This document shows positions 17,747-25,895 of a stretch of DNA of 64,000 bases, in pieces. Both the position numbers and the translations under genes were made by a program. Positions within the stretch are counted from its first letter, which is position 1. The number at the start of each line of letters is the position of its first letter. The notes beneath the pieces are model-generated. The model did no database searches. It had not been told where the DNA came from and saw nothing but the letters and a program-made list of their open reading frames with translations. Source of the stretch: Sphingomonas sp. J315 (GTDB lineage: Bacteria > Pseudomonadota > Alphaproteobacteria > Sphingomonadales > Sphingomonadaceae); assembly GCF_024666595.1 (NCBI RefSeq), contig NZ_CP088296.1:2108001-2172000 (forward strand), in the 5' to 3' direction.

Positions 17747-18606
17747 CCCGCATCCTCGCCACCGCCGCGCTCGCCGCCGTCGCCCTCGCGCTGGCTCCCG
17801 CCATTGCCAGGGCGCAGACGAAGGAGCGCACCGACGCACCGCCGCTTCAGCCGTACAAGATCGTGCTGGTCGGCGATCTGACGATGGCGGTGGCGAGCGG
17901 CTGGGGGTCGATGTTCTGTGCCCGTCACGTCAAGTCCTCGGTCGCCTGCCTCAATGCGGGGCGCGGCGGGCGTTCGACGCGCAGCTATCGGCAGGAAGGC
18001 GGCTGGGACATCGCGCTGGCCGAGGCGAAGGTGCCGGGTTATCGCGCCACCTATGTGCTGATCCAGTTCGGCCATAACGACCAGTCGAGTGTCCCCGAGC
18101 GCTGGACCGACCGCACCACCGAATTCCCCGCGAATTTGACGAAGATGGTCGAGGAGGTCCGCGCCGCTGGGGGAATTCCCGTCCTCGTCACCCCATTGAC
18201 CCGCCGCGTGTTCAAGAGCGGCAAGCTCGACAACAATCTCGACGAATGGTCGGAAGAGGTGCGCAAGGTCGCGACCGCGACCAAGACCCCACTGGTCGAC
18301 CTCAATCGCCGGAGCGCCGCAGTGGTGCAGAAGCTGGGCGCGGAAGACTCGATGGCGCTCGCCCAGGCCGAACCGACGGCCGAGGAACGCGCCGCCGCCA
18401 AGGCCGGCACGACGCTCAGGCAGCGCTCGACCGAGGAAGCGCGCGAGCCCGATCTGCCGACCCGGCCCGGCGGCGCGCGCGGCCAGCACACGCGCAAGTT
18501 CGACTACACCCATCTCGGGGAAACCGGGGCGGGCGTATTCGCGCGCCTGGTCGCCGACGACCTCGCCCGCGCGGTCCCGGCGCTCGCATCGCAATTGGTG
18601 CCCTGA
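17743..18606 (+). CDS. SGNH/GDSL hydrolase, rhamnogalacturonan acetylesterase-like, lacking the nucleophilic serine
   Basis: A 287-residue exported protein (signal peptide ending ARAQ) with the SGNH blocks of rhamnogalacturonan acetylesterases: block II glycine in NAGRGGRSTRSY, block III IQFGHNDQ, and block V DYTHLGETGA with the catalytic Asp-x-x-His. Block I, normally GDSTM, reads GDLTMA: leucine at about residue 46 replaces the catalytic serine (codon CTG). All other motifs are intact, so it is either a non-hydrolytic binding protein or uses another nucleophile. It is the last gene of the alginate operon; the family would remove O-acetyl groups, which fits acetylated bacterial alginate. Confidence 0.85.
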   Translation: MTRILATAALAAVALALAPAIARAQTKERTDAPPLQPYKIVLVGDLTMAVASGWGSMFCARHVKSSVACLNAGRGGRSTRSYRQEGGWDIALAEAKVPGYRATYVLIQFGHNDQSSVPERWTDRTTEFPANLTKMVEEVRAAGGIPVLVTPLTRRVFKSGKLDNNLDEWSEEVRKVATATKTPLVDLNRRSAAVVQKLGAEDSMALAQAEPTAEERAAAKAGTTLRQRSTEEAREPDLPTRPGGARGQHTRKFDYTHLGETGAGVFARLVADDLARAVPALASQLVP

Positions 18607-18608
18607 CA

Positions 18609-18625
18609 AATTGGTAGGACCAATT
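18609..18625. promoter_or_regulatory. GntR/FCD-type operator candidate upstream of the second TonB receptor
   Basis: AATTGGTAGGACCAATT is a perfect 17-bp palindrome around a 3-bp centre and matches the AATTGGTnnnACCAATT consensus of PdhR/LldR-type GntR repressors. It starts 3 bp after the esterase stop codon and 87 bp before the receptor ATG. A TTGACA hexamer at 18650 may be the -35 element, though no good -10 partner was seen. It shares the ATTGG-N5-CCAAT core with the site at 11318. Confidence 0.7.
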
Positions 18626-18711
18626 GCGATAATAGGACTAAATAACAGGTTGACAGAATCGCCCTGACCGGCGACCAAGCTGGCATAACATGAACTTTGG
18701 GGAGAGGGCCG

Positions 18712-21597
18712 ATGGCCATGCTCGATCAGGCCGCACGCACGCCGCGCGCACTTCGTAACATTCTGCTGGCCGGAGCCGCGCTCCCGCTGTTCGCCGCTGC
18801 ACCCGCTTTGGCGCAGGACGCCGATGCCGCGGCGGAGGACGAGGTCGTCGTTACCGGCATCCGCGAAACGCTGCGCACCTCGATCGACGTCAAGAAGCGC
18901 GAGACCGCGATCGTCGATGCGCTGTCGACCGAGGAAATCGGCGACCTTCCCGCGCTGTCGGTCGGTGAGGCGATCCAGACGATCACCGGCGCGACCACGC
19001 ACCGCGAAAAGGGCGGTGCATCGGAAATCGCGCTGCGCGGCCTTGGCCCATTCCTCAGCAACACGACCTTCAACGGCCGCGACGCCACCAACGGGTCGGG
19101 CGACCGCGCCGTCAACTTCAACCAGTTCCCGTCGGAACTGGTCAACAACATCAAGATCTACAAGTCCCAGCAGGCCGACCTGGTCGAAGGCGGCGTCGCC
19201 GGCACGATCGACATCGGCACGCTGCGCCCGCTCGACTTCGGCAAGATGCGCGTGCAGGGCGAGATCAAGGCAAACTACAGCCCCTATCAGGACAAGGTCA
19301 CCGGTTCGTCGGCCTGGGGCTGGCGCGGTACCCTGTCCTATGTCGACCAGTATCAGCTGGGCGGCCTCGGCGAGGTCGGCATCGCGATCGGCGTCCAGCG
19401 CAATTCGACCAACAACCCCGAGGAAACCGTCGCGGGCAGCTCGACCTGGACCGCATGCAACGCGACCATCGTCGTCGCCAACAACAATTGCACCCCGGTC
19501 ACCCGCCCCCAGGCAGCGGCCGGCACGCCCTTCTACCTTGCGCCCAACGCGATGGCATGGCGGCAGATCAGCGAAGTCGACACGCGCGACGCGGTGTTCG
19601 GCGCGCTGCAATGGCAATTTTCGGACCGGGTCGAACTCAACCTCGACGCACAATGGTCGGACCGGACGTTCGTCGAGAACCGCCGCGACCTCAACATTTC
19701 GGAAATGCGCTACGGCCTCACCAACGTCGTCTATGACGAAAATGGCGTGATTCAGCGGATGAACGGCCTCAGCGCGGTCGAATCCACCGCCTCCAACCTG
19801 TCGCGCGCCGAGGAATATCTGGGCGCAGGTGCTAACCTGCGCTGGAGCGGCGACCGTCTCACTGTCGCACTCGACGGCGCCTATTCGCGAACCATCCGCA
19901 CCGAAATCGAGCGTCAGGTCCGCCTGCGCACCGACCCGTTCGACATGAACGGCACCCGCAATTTCTTCGCGACCGCGCCATTTGCCACCAACAGCATGCG
20001 CGTCCCCTACACCTATGAAGTGCTGCCGGGGAACTTCGCGCCGACGGTGACCTTCGATCCGCGCTTCGACCCCAACAACCACGCATTGTTCTGGGACGAC
20101 GCCCGCGCCCGCCGCGACGAAAGCCGCCGCCATAACGAGATCTGGGGCGCGCGCCTCGACCTCGACTACCGGCTCGACGGCTTCATCACCAACATCGCCG
20201 TCGGCGGTCGCTGGGCGCAGCAGACCTTCACCGATTACGATGTCCGGAACGAAGTCACGCTCAACCCGTTGGGTCCGCCCGCTGCGGGGCGTGAGGATGC
20301 GCGCATCAACACGCTGTGCCGCACCGCCTTCCCGCAGACTGGCTTCCTCGAGCGTGCGGAGGGCAACAGCATCACCAGCTGGGCGACCTTCGACCCGCTG
20401 TGCCTGATGCGCGAATATACCGGGTCGGAAGACCCCGGGCGCCCGGCGGACCTGCGCTCGCCCGCCAATCGCGACGTCACCGAAACCACGCTCGCCGGCT
20501 ATGTGATGGCCGATTATGCGGGCGACCTTGGCGACATGCCGGTGCGCGGCAATGTCGGCGTGCGCGTGGTCAACACGCAGCTGACCTCGGTCGGGCTGCG
20601 CAGCGCGTTCACGGTGGTCAACAATCCCGACGGCACGGTCACGCTGACCCCGACGCCGGGGACGTTCGACACGGTGACGCTGGAAGCGCAGACCACCCGG
20701 GTCCTGCCGAGCGTCAATGCGATCTTCGAGCTTCAGCCCAACCGGCTGCTGCTCCGCGCCGCTGCATATCGTGCCCTTTCGCGCCCCGCACCCAGCGCGC
20801 TCGGTGCCGGCCGCACCTTCGTCCTCGACGCGAGCGGCACCAGCGTCGCCGACGCGATCAATGAAATCCGCGCCAATGGCAGCCCGGCGTTGAAGCCGCT
20901 GATGTCGTGGAACGGTGACATCGCGCTCGAATACTATCCGAACCGCGACTCGCTCTTCTCCGCGACGCTCTATTTCAAGGAATTCAGCGGCGGCTTCATC
21001 CCGTTCGTCACCAACGAAGACTTTGTGATCGGCGGCCAGAATGTAAGCGTCCCGGTGATCCAGACCGCGAACAGCGACCGCAAGAGCCAGCTCTGGGGCG
21101 TCGAGGTCACGCTCGCCAACCGCTTCTCCTGGCTGCCCAAGCCGCTCGACGGGTTTGGCGGCAAGCTCAGCTACAACTATGCCGACACCGATTTCGAGAA
21201 TGAGGATGTCAGCCTCGGCGACATTCTCGATCCGCTGACCGGCAATGTCAGCGAGGGGATCATCCCGCCGGCTGGCCTCAGCGGCTTCTCCAAGCACGTC
21301 GTCTCGGCGCAGCTCTATTACGAGATTGGCGGTTTCTCGCTCCAGGGCATCTACAACTATCGGTCGAGCTATTATCAGGACTTTGTCGGCGGCAACACGC
21401 AGCTGCGCTATGTGCGCGGCAACGAGACATTCGACCTGCGCGCCTCGTTCAACGTCAACCGCAACATCTCGCTGCGCGCCGAAGCGACCAACATCTTCGA
21501 TTCGCCCAAGGTTACCGATATGCCGGTCGTCGGCAGCATCCGGCAGTACCATTATTACGGCCCGCGCTACTTCATCGGCGCGCGGTTCCGGATTTAG
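18712..21597 (+). CDS. TonB-dependent receptor, Xanthomonas/Caulobacter carbohydrate type
   Basis: A 961-residue outer-membrane receptor: signal peptide ending PALAQ, TonB-box-like DEVVVTGIRETL, plug domain (about 50-190; EIALRGLGPFLSNTTFNGRD, QADLVEGGVAGTIDIGTLRP) and a beta-barrel ending RYFIGARFRI. The plug signature is that of the TonB-Xanth-Caul subfamily usually linked to glycan utilisation loci. The ATG at 18712 has GGGGAGAGG upstream. Its place after the lyase operon, behind a GntR-type operator and before the GntR gene, points to uptake of alginate oligosaccharides. Confidence 0.93.
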   Translation: MAMLDQAARTPRALRNILLAGAALPLFAAAPALAQDADAAAEDEVVVTGIRETLRTSIDVKKRETAIVDALSTEEIGDLPALSVGEAIQTITGATTHREKGGASEIALRGLGPFLSNTTFNGRDATNGSGDRAVNFNQFPSELVNNIKIYKSQQADLVEGGVAGTIDIGTLRPLDFGKMRVQGEIKANYSPYQDKVTGSSAWGWRGTLSYVDQYQLGGLGEVGIAIGVQRNSTNNPEETVAGSSTWTACNATIVVANNNCTPVTRPQAAAGTPFYLAPNAMAWRQISEVDTRDAVFGALQWQFSDRVELNLDAQWSDRTFVENRRDLNISEMRYGLTNVVYDENGVIQRMNGLSAVESTASNLSRAEEYLGAGANLRWSGDRLTVALDGAYSRTIRTEIERQVRLRTDPFDMNGTRNFFATAPFATNSMRVPYTYEVLPGNFAPTVTFDPRFDPNNHALFWDDARARRDESRRHNEIWGARLDLDYRLDGFITNIAVGGRWAQQTFTDYDVRNEVTLNPLGPPAAGREDARINTLCRTAFPQTGFLERAEGNSITSWATFDPLCLMREYTGSEDPGRPADLRSPANRDVTETTLAGYVMADYAGDLGDMPVRGNVGVRVVNTQLTSVGLRSAFTVVNNPDGTVTLTPTPGTFDTVTLEAQTTRVLPSVNAIFELQPNRLLLRAAAYRALSRPAPSALGAGRTFVLDASGTSVADAINEIRANGSPALKPLMSWNGDIALEYYPNRDSLFSATLYFKEFSGGFIPFVTNEDFVIGGQNVSVPVIQTANSDRKSQLWGVEVTLANRFSWLPKPLDGFGGKLSYNYADTDFENEDVSLGDILDPLTGNVSEGIIPPAGLSGFSKHVVSAQLYYEIGGFSLQGIYNYRSSYYQDFVGGNTQLRYVRGNETFDLRASFNVNRNISLRAEATNIFDSPKVTDMPVVGSIRQYHYYGPRYFIGARFRI

Positions 21598-21716
21598 GGG
21601 CTTGGGGGAGCCGATCGGCACCGCACGCATGGCAAAGCGATGCTCGGAACCCTCTTCGCTTGCGCTTTGGTGCGAAGGCAATAAGGATCGGGCCATGCGA
21701 ATTGGTGAGGAGCGCA

Positions 21717-22460
21717 ATGGCTGACCGGCTATACCAGGGGATCGCCGACCAGATCACCGCGCTGATCGATCAGGGGGTGTTCCCCCCGGCACCCGTTTGC
21801 CCGGCGAGCGAGAGCTGGCCGAACGGTTCGGGGTCAGCCGCGTGACGATCCGGGAGGCGGAGATCGCGCTCCAGGCGATCGGTCGGATCGTCATCAAGAC
21901 GGGATCGGGCGTCTATGTCACCGACGGCAAGTCCGCGCCGACCGACACGCCCCCTTCGGTCAGCGCGTTCGAACTGACCGAGGCGCGCTCGCTGTTCGAA
22001 AGCGAGGCGGCGGCGCTTGCTGCGTCCACCGTCACTCCGGAAATGCTCGCCCGGCTCGACGAGCTGCTCGAAATCATGGGTCGCGACGACAGCGACGACG
22101 CTGCGTCGACCGAGGCGGATCAGGAATTCCACCTGCTGATCGCTTCGGCATCGGGCAATCAGGCTGTGATCCACGTCATCAAGCAATTGTGGCGGATGCG
22201 CACCGAAATGCCCGAAGTGCGGACCACCTATGCCAGCGTGTGTCAGCATGACGGACGCACCCGCCAGCGCGAGCACGCCGCGATCGTCGATGCGCTGCGC
22301 GCCGGGGGATTCGGGTGGCGCGCGCATCGCGATGCGCCAGCATTTCAACCGCCTGCTCGAAGCGATGCTGGACGCGACCGAAGAGCGCGAGATCAGCGAA
22401 TTGCGCCGCAAGGCCGCCGAAAGCCGCGAACGCTTCCTGATGACCGCGCGTCTGCGCTAA
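21717..22460 (+). pseudogene. GntR family regulator with FCD domain (UxuR/PdhR-like), two compensating frameshifts (probable sequence errors)
   Basis: The gene starts MADRLYQGIADQ (GGAG upstream). It needs one extra base near 21782-21789 to read on into PGERELAERFGVSRVTIREA, the GntR winged helix. A second break at the G5 run 22304-22308 needs one base removed to finish through ARIAMRQHFNRLLEAM. Repaired, it is a 247-residue protein: DNA-binding domain 1-75 and an all-helical FCD ligand domain (about 95-235) with DQEFHLLIA. It closes the alginate locus and is the natural reader of the two ATTGG-N5-CCAAT palindromes. It probably represses until an alginate-derived acid binds. Intact motifs in all three frames favour sequence error. 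Confidence 0.82.
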
Positions 22461-22469
22461 GGCGCGCAG

Positions 22470-23111
22470 ATGCTTCGCCAGTTCCTGTTTGCCGCGCTCG
22501 CGCTCGCGATCCCGCTCTCCACCGCAGCGCAGGACGAGGGCGTGTCCGAATCCGGCGACACCCGCCGCCGTGCGGCCGCCGAGGCGATCCGCGAAAAGAT
22601 CCGCAACGACGTGCTCGCCCCGACGATCGCGCCGCGCGGTTATGACGTCACACTCGTCGTCTTCTCCGACTATCAATGCGGCTATTGCCGTCGGTTCAGC
22701 CCGACGCTCGACGCGTTGATGGCGGAGGACCGAAAGGTTCGCGTCGTCTATCGCGACTGGCCGATCCTTGGCGGCGGCTCCGGCCCCGCTGCGCGCGCCG
22801 CGATTGCCGCCAGCTTCCAGAAGAAGCATCTCGCGTTCCACCGCGCGCTGATCGCGCAATCGGGCCGGATCGACGCGGCAAAGATCCGCGCCGCGGCCGA
22901 TGCCTCCGGCGTCGACTGGAAGCGGCTCGACAGCGACCTGGTCAAACGCAAGGGTGAGATCGACGCCTTGCTCGCGCGGACCAACGACTATGCCCGGTTG
23001 CTCGGCTTGACCGGCACCCCCGGCATGATGGTCGGCCCCTATCTCGTCCCCGGTCTGGTCGATCTCCCCACGCTCAAGCGCGCCGTCGCACAGGCGCGCG
23101 AGCGGCGCTAG
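22470..23111 (+). CDS. DsbA family thiol:disulfide oxidoreductase
   Basis: A 213-residue exported thioredoxin-fold protein (signal peptide ending TAAQ). The active site is CGYC in FSDYQCGYCRRF (about 69-72), with the cis-proline loop GTPGMMVG (about 185-192) and the helical insertion between. Such proteins oxidise or isomerise disulfides in the periplasm. It starts 9 bp after the GntR gene and its stop codon overlaps the convergent DUF2721 gene's stop. It is probably not functionally linked to the alginate locus. Confidence 0.9.
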   Translation: MLRQFLFAALALAIPLSTAAQDEGVSESGDTRRRAAAEAIREKIRNDVLAPTIAPRGYDVTLVVFSDYQCGYCRRFSPTLDALMAEDRKVRVVYRDWPILGGGSGPAARAAIAASFQKKHLAFHRALIAQSGRIDAAKIRAAADASGVDWKRLDSDLVKRKGEIDALLARTNDYARLLGLTGTPGMMVGPYLVPGLVDLPTLKRAVAQARERR

Positions 23112-23569
23112 CCGACCCGATCCCGCTCCAGCAATTCCTCTCGGACGTGCACCGCCTGCACCGACAGTCGTACCTCGACCAGAAACGCGACCAGTCCCGC
23201 CGTCAGCAACAGCATCGACGCGATGAACGCCACCGCGACCACCACGCCGATGTCGAGATGGACGATCTCCGCCCCGAACAGCAACGCGACCACCAGGCAG
23301 ATCGCGATCGCGCTCGCCACGCACAGCCAGATCGACGTGTTGATGATCGACAGTCGCCGGTCGATCAGCCGCAGCTCCCACACCTGCCGCTCATGCTCCG
23401 CGCCGGTCGACACCGGGTGGAGTTGCTCCAGCTTGCGCGCGCGATCCACCACCCGCGCCATCCGCCCGACAAGCACGTTGAGGATGCCGGCGATGCCCGC
23501 CAGCAGGAACACGGGGGCGATCGATATCTGGATCGTCGCGGCGACGGTGGAGATCATCGGGGCCTGCAT
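23108..23569 (-). CDS. DUF2721 domain-containing membrane protein
   Basis: A 153-residue protein with three hydrophobic helices (about 8-28, 75-97, 105-130) and a charged loop GRMARVVDRARKLEQLH, the hallmark of DUF2721. It is an inner-membrane protein of unknown function. The ATG at 23569 starts the first transmembrane segment (MQAPMISTVAATIQISIAPV); a longer upstream frame has no comparable start. Its stop overlaps that of the convergent DsbA gene. A very strong hairpin lies in its 5' region. Confidence 0.8.
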   Translation of the reverse strand: MQAPMISTVAATIQISIAPVFLLAGIAGILNVLVGRMARVVDRARKLEQLHPVSTGAEHERQVWELRLIDRRLSIINTSIWLCVASAIAICLVVALLFGAEIVHLDIGVVVAVAFIASMLLLTAGLVAFLVEVRLSVQAVHVREELLERDRVG

Positions 23570-23610
23570 CGAAAGCCTTTGCTTGGGTTCAGACAAGCTG
23601 AACCCGTGGC

Positions 23611-23690
23611 GGCACCGGCCCGCTCCCCCACCCGGCCACCCATAGAATACACTGTCGTTGGGTGGCCGGGTGGGGGAGCGGGCCGGTGCC
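23611..23690. repeat. Long perfect inverted repeat (32-bp arms) in a divergent intergenic region
   Basis: The arms at 23611-23642 and 23659-23690 are exact reverse complements of 32 bp around a 16-base loop. A smaller hairpin (GGGTTCAG/CTGAACCC) lies at 23585-23605. The element sits upstream of both DUF2721 (minus) and the acetyltransferase gene (plus), so it is not a normal terminator. It is probably a REP- or MITE-like element. Confidence 0.85.
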
Positions 23691-23783
23691 GTTGCTGAGC
23701 GCAGCGAAGCAAACACTAGGAGCGCCGCGCGCGAGTGCAAGCACTTCCACCCATTCGTAACGACTTGCCGGTAGAGCGGAGCT

Positions 23784-24887
23784 ATGACGAAGCCGATGCC
23801 GCTTGCCGACTTCACGCGCCTGCCGCCCGTGCTGACCGCCAGCATCGGGGACGGGTTGGCGAGCGCGATCGACAGCGTTGCCGCATCCGCCGCGCCAACC
23901 CACCGCTTTCTGCGCTATGGATGGTTTGCCGCCGCGCTCCACGTCTATGGCGGTGAAGCGCGCACGCTGACCATATTGCGCGAAGGCGTGCCGGTGCTCG
24001 CGCTGCCGCTGATCCCCACTGGCCCCGCGCCACTGCGTCTCGCGCAAGTCCCCGGCTGCTACTGGCCGTTTCGAAGTTTCCCGGTTGCGCAGGAGGCGGG
24101 GACCGAGGCGTTCGAGGTCGCGCTCGACCTGCTCGCGCGGCACGCCAACGCGCTGCGCATCGGCCCCGTTTATGACGGCGACCCGGCGCTGGAGGGGCTG
24201 CGCGCCGCCGCCGCGACGCGCGGCTGGGTCGCGCTCGACCGCTTCGTCGCCGAAAGCTTCCTGCTCGACATGGCCGCATTGCAGGCCGAAGGCACCTGGC
24301 CCCGCAATTCGACCCTGCGCAAGAACCGCTTCCACGAAAAGCATCTCGCCGAACATGGCGAACCCGACTGGAGCTTCGTCAGCGGCGGGGACTGGACCGC
24401 GCAGGCGTTCGACGCCCTGGCGGAAATCGAACGCAAGAGCTGGATCGCCGACCGCACCGACGGGCGCGATGCGAAGTTCACCGACACCGGCCACGGCGCA
24501 TTCTGGCGCGCGGCGGCGCAGGACCCGGTGGTTGCGCAGATGCTGTGGGCCGCAGTGCTGCGCATCGATGGCGAACCCACCGCCTTCTCCTTCGATCTCA
24601 ACGCCGGGACGCTCAAATACGCGATCGCCAACAGCTATGACCCGCGCGTTGCCAAGCATTCGCCGGGGAAATTGCTCTATTACCGCAACCTCGTCCGTGC
24701 GCTCGAGGACGGCATTACCGATGTCGACTGGGGTGCAGGGGACAGCGGTTACAAGCGTGTCATCGGCGCGGACACCGGTCCTGCGATTCGCGACTGGCTG
24801 TTTGTGCGGCCGGGACTGCCTGGCGTCGCGGCGCGGCTGCTGCGCCGCCGCTGGCGCGCGAGCGGGGCTGTGGAGCCGAATGGATAG
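23784..24887 (+). CDS. GNAT family N-acetyltransferase (BioF2-like/FemAB-type)
   Basis: A 367-residue cytoplasmic protein with a degenerate N-terminal GNAT half and a C-terminal BioF2-like acetyltransferase domain (about 165-330; TLRKNRFHEKHLAEHG, FSFDLNAGTLKYAIANSYDP, GKLLYYRNLVRAL). Members transfer acyl or aminoacyl groups, often in envelope or capsule metabolism. The substrate here is unknown. It precedes the convergent egtD gene by 30 bp with no shared operon. The ATG at 23784 follows a weak purine stretch (GGAGC). Confidence 0.8.
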   Translation: MTKPMPLADFTRLPPVLTASIGDGLASAIDSVAASAAPTHRFLRYGWFAAALHVYGGEARTLTILREGVPVLALPLIPTGPAPLRLAQVPGCYWPFRSFPVAQEAGTEAFEVALDLLARHANALRIGPVYDGDPALEGLRAAAATRGWVALDRFVAESFLLDMAALQAEGTWPRNSTLRKNRFHEKHLAEHGEPDWSFVSGGDWTAQAFDALAEIERKSWIADRTDGRDAKFTDTGHGAFWRAAAQDPVVAQMLWAAVLRIDGEPTAFSFDLNAGTLKYAIANSYDPRVAKHSPGKLLYYRNLVRALEDGITDVDWGAGDSGYKRVIGADTGPAIRDWLFVRPGLPGVAARLLRRRWRASGAVEPNG

Positions 24888-24917
24888 CCTCAGCGCTCCG
24901 GTCGCAGGAGCGCATCG

Positions 24918-25895
24918 CTACGGCGCAACCTCCGCCGCCCGCGCCTGCGCCAGATACAGCGCGAACAGCCCGGCATCATCGGTCCATGCGCGCGTCACGC
25001 TCCACCCGCCTGCCGCGAGCAGCAGCCGTGCGTCGCGATCCCCATATTTGTGGCTGTTCTCGGTATGGATCGTCTCGCCCGCCGCGATTGCAAAGCCGCG
25101 TCCATCCACTTCGAACGCCACCGCGCGTTTCGCCTCCAGATGCATCTCGATCCGCGCAAGGTCATCGTTCCACTTCGCCACATGCGCAAACGCATCGACC
25201 GGGATCGTGCCCGACAGCTCGGCATTGATCCGCTCGATCAGGTTGAGGTTGAACGCCGCCGTCACGCCAGCCGCATCGTCATAGGCGGGAACCAGCACTG
25301 CGGGATCCTTGATCCGGTCGATCCCGATCAACAGCGCCGACCCTTCGCCCAGCGACGCCCGCATCGCGCGCAGCAGGTCGACTGCGGCGACAGGCGTCAT
25401 GTTGCCGATCGTCGATCCGGGAAAAAAGCCCAGCCGCGCCAATCCGCCAATTCCTGCGGGCAGCTTGAGCGGCTTCAGGAAATCCCCCTCCACCGGCTCG
25501 ACCGCCATCACCGGAAACTGTGCCGCGATTTCCCGCGCGGACGCGCGCAGGAATTCGCCCGAAATGTCGATCGGGACATAGGCGGCCGGGCGCACCGCGC
25601 GCAGCAGGATCGGCGTCTTGGCCGACGAACCCGACCCAAACTCGACCACCGCACCGCCCAGGCCCACTTCGCGTGCTACCTCCGGGCACACACGCTCGAG
25701 CAGCGCCGTTTCGGTCCGCGTCGGATAATATTCCGGCAACCGCGTGATCGCCTCAAACAGCTCCGACCCGCGCCGGTCGTAAAACCAGCGCGCCGGAATC
25801 GCGCGTGGCCGCGCTGCCAGCCCGTTCAGCACATCCGCGCGAAACGCCGGATCGGCCAGACCCGCCTGACCATCCTCGATTTCCCGCTTCAGCAT
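24918..25895 (-). CDS. egtD: L-histidine N-alpha-methyltransferase EgtD (ergothioneine biosynthesis)
   Basis: A 325-residue SAM-dependent methyltransferase that trimethylates histidine to hercynine. Visible features are the substrate-binding N-terminal RWFYDRRGSELFEAITRLPE, the SAM loop VVEFGSGSSAKT (about 83-94), YVPIDIS, and the C-terminal TENSHKY motif that lines the histidine pocket. Its start codon overlaps the stop of egtB by one base (TAATG), so the pair is a two-gene operon giving hercynine sulfoxide, the route to ergothioneine. The downstream lyase egtE is not in the window. Confidence 0.95.
   Translation of the reverse strand: MLKREIEDGQAGLADPAFRADVLNGLAARPRAIPARWFYDRRGSELFEAITRLPEYYPTRTETALLERVCPEVAREVGLGGAVVEFGSGSSAKTPILLRAVRPAAYVPIDISGEFLRASAREIAAQFPVMAVEPVEGDFLKPLKLPAGIGGLARLGFFPGSTIGNMTPVAAVDLLRAMRASLGEGSALLIGIDRIKDPAVLVPAYDDAAGVTAAFNLNLIERINAELSGTIPVDAFAHVAKWNDDLARIEMHLEAKRAVAFEVDGRGFAIAAGETIHTENSHKYGDRDARLLLAAGGWSVTRAWTDDAGLFALYLAQARAAEVAP

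Noticed and set aside
18650..18655. TTGACA as a certain -35 element for the second TonB receptor
   Set aside because: No acceptable -10 hexamer lies 16-18 bp downstream, so it was mentioned only as a possibility and not listed as a promoter.
17458..21717. A 1419-residue minus-strand frame opposite the TonB receptor and esterase
   Set aside because: Same antisense artefact; the plus strand has signal peptides, a plug domain and a terminal-Phe barrel.
23611..23690. The 32-bp hairpin as a transcription terminator
   Set aside because: It lies upstream of both flanking genes, which diverge, so there is no transcript end for it to serve.
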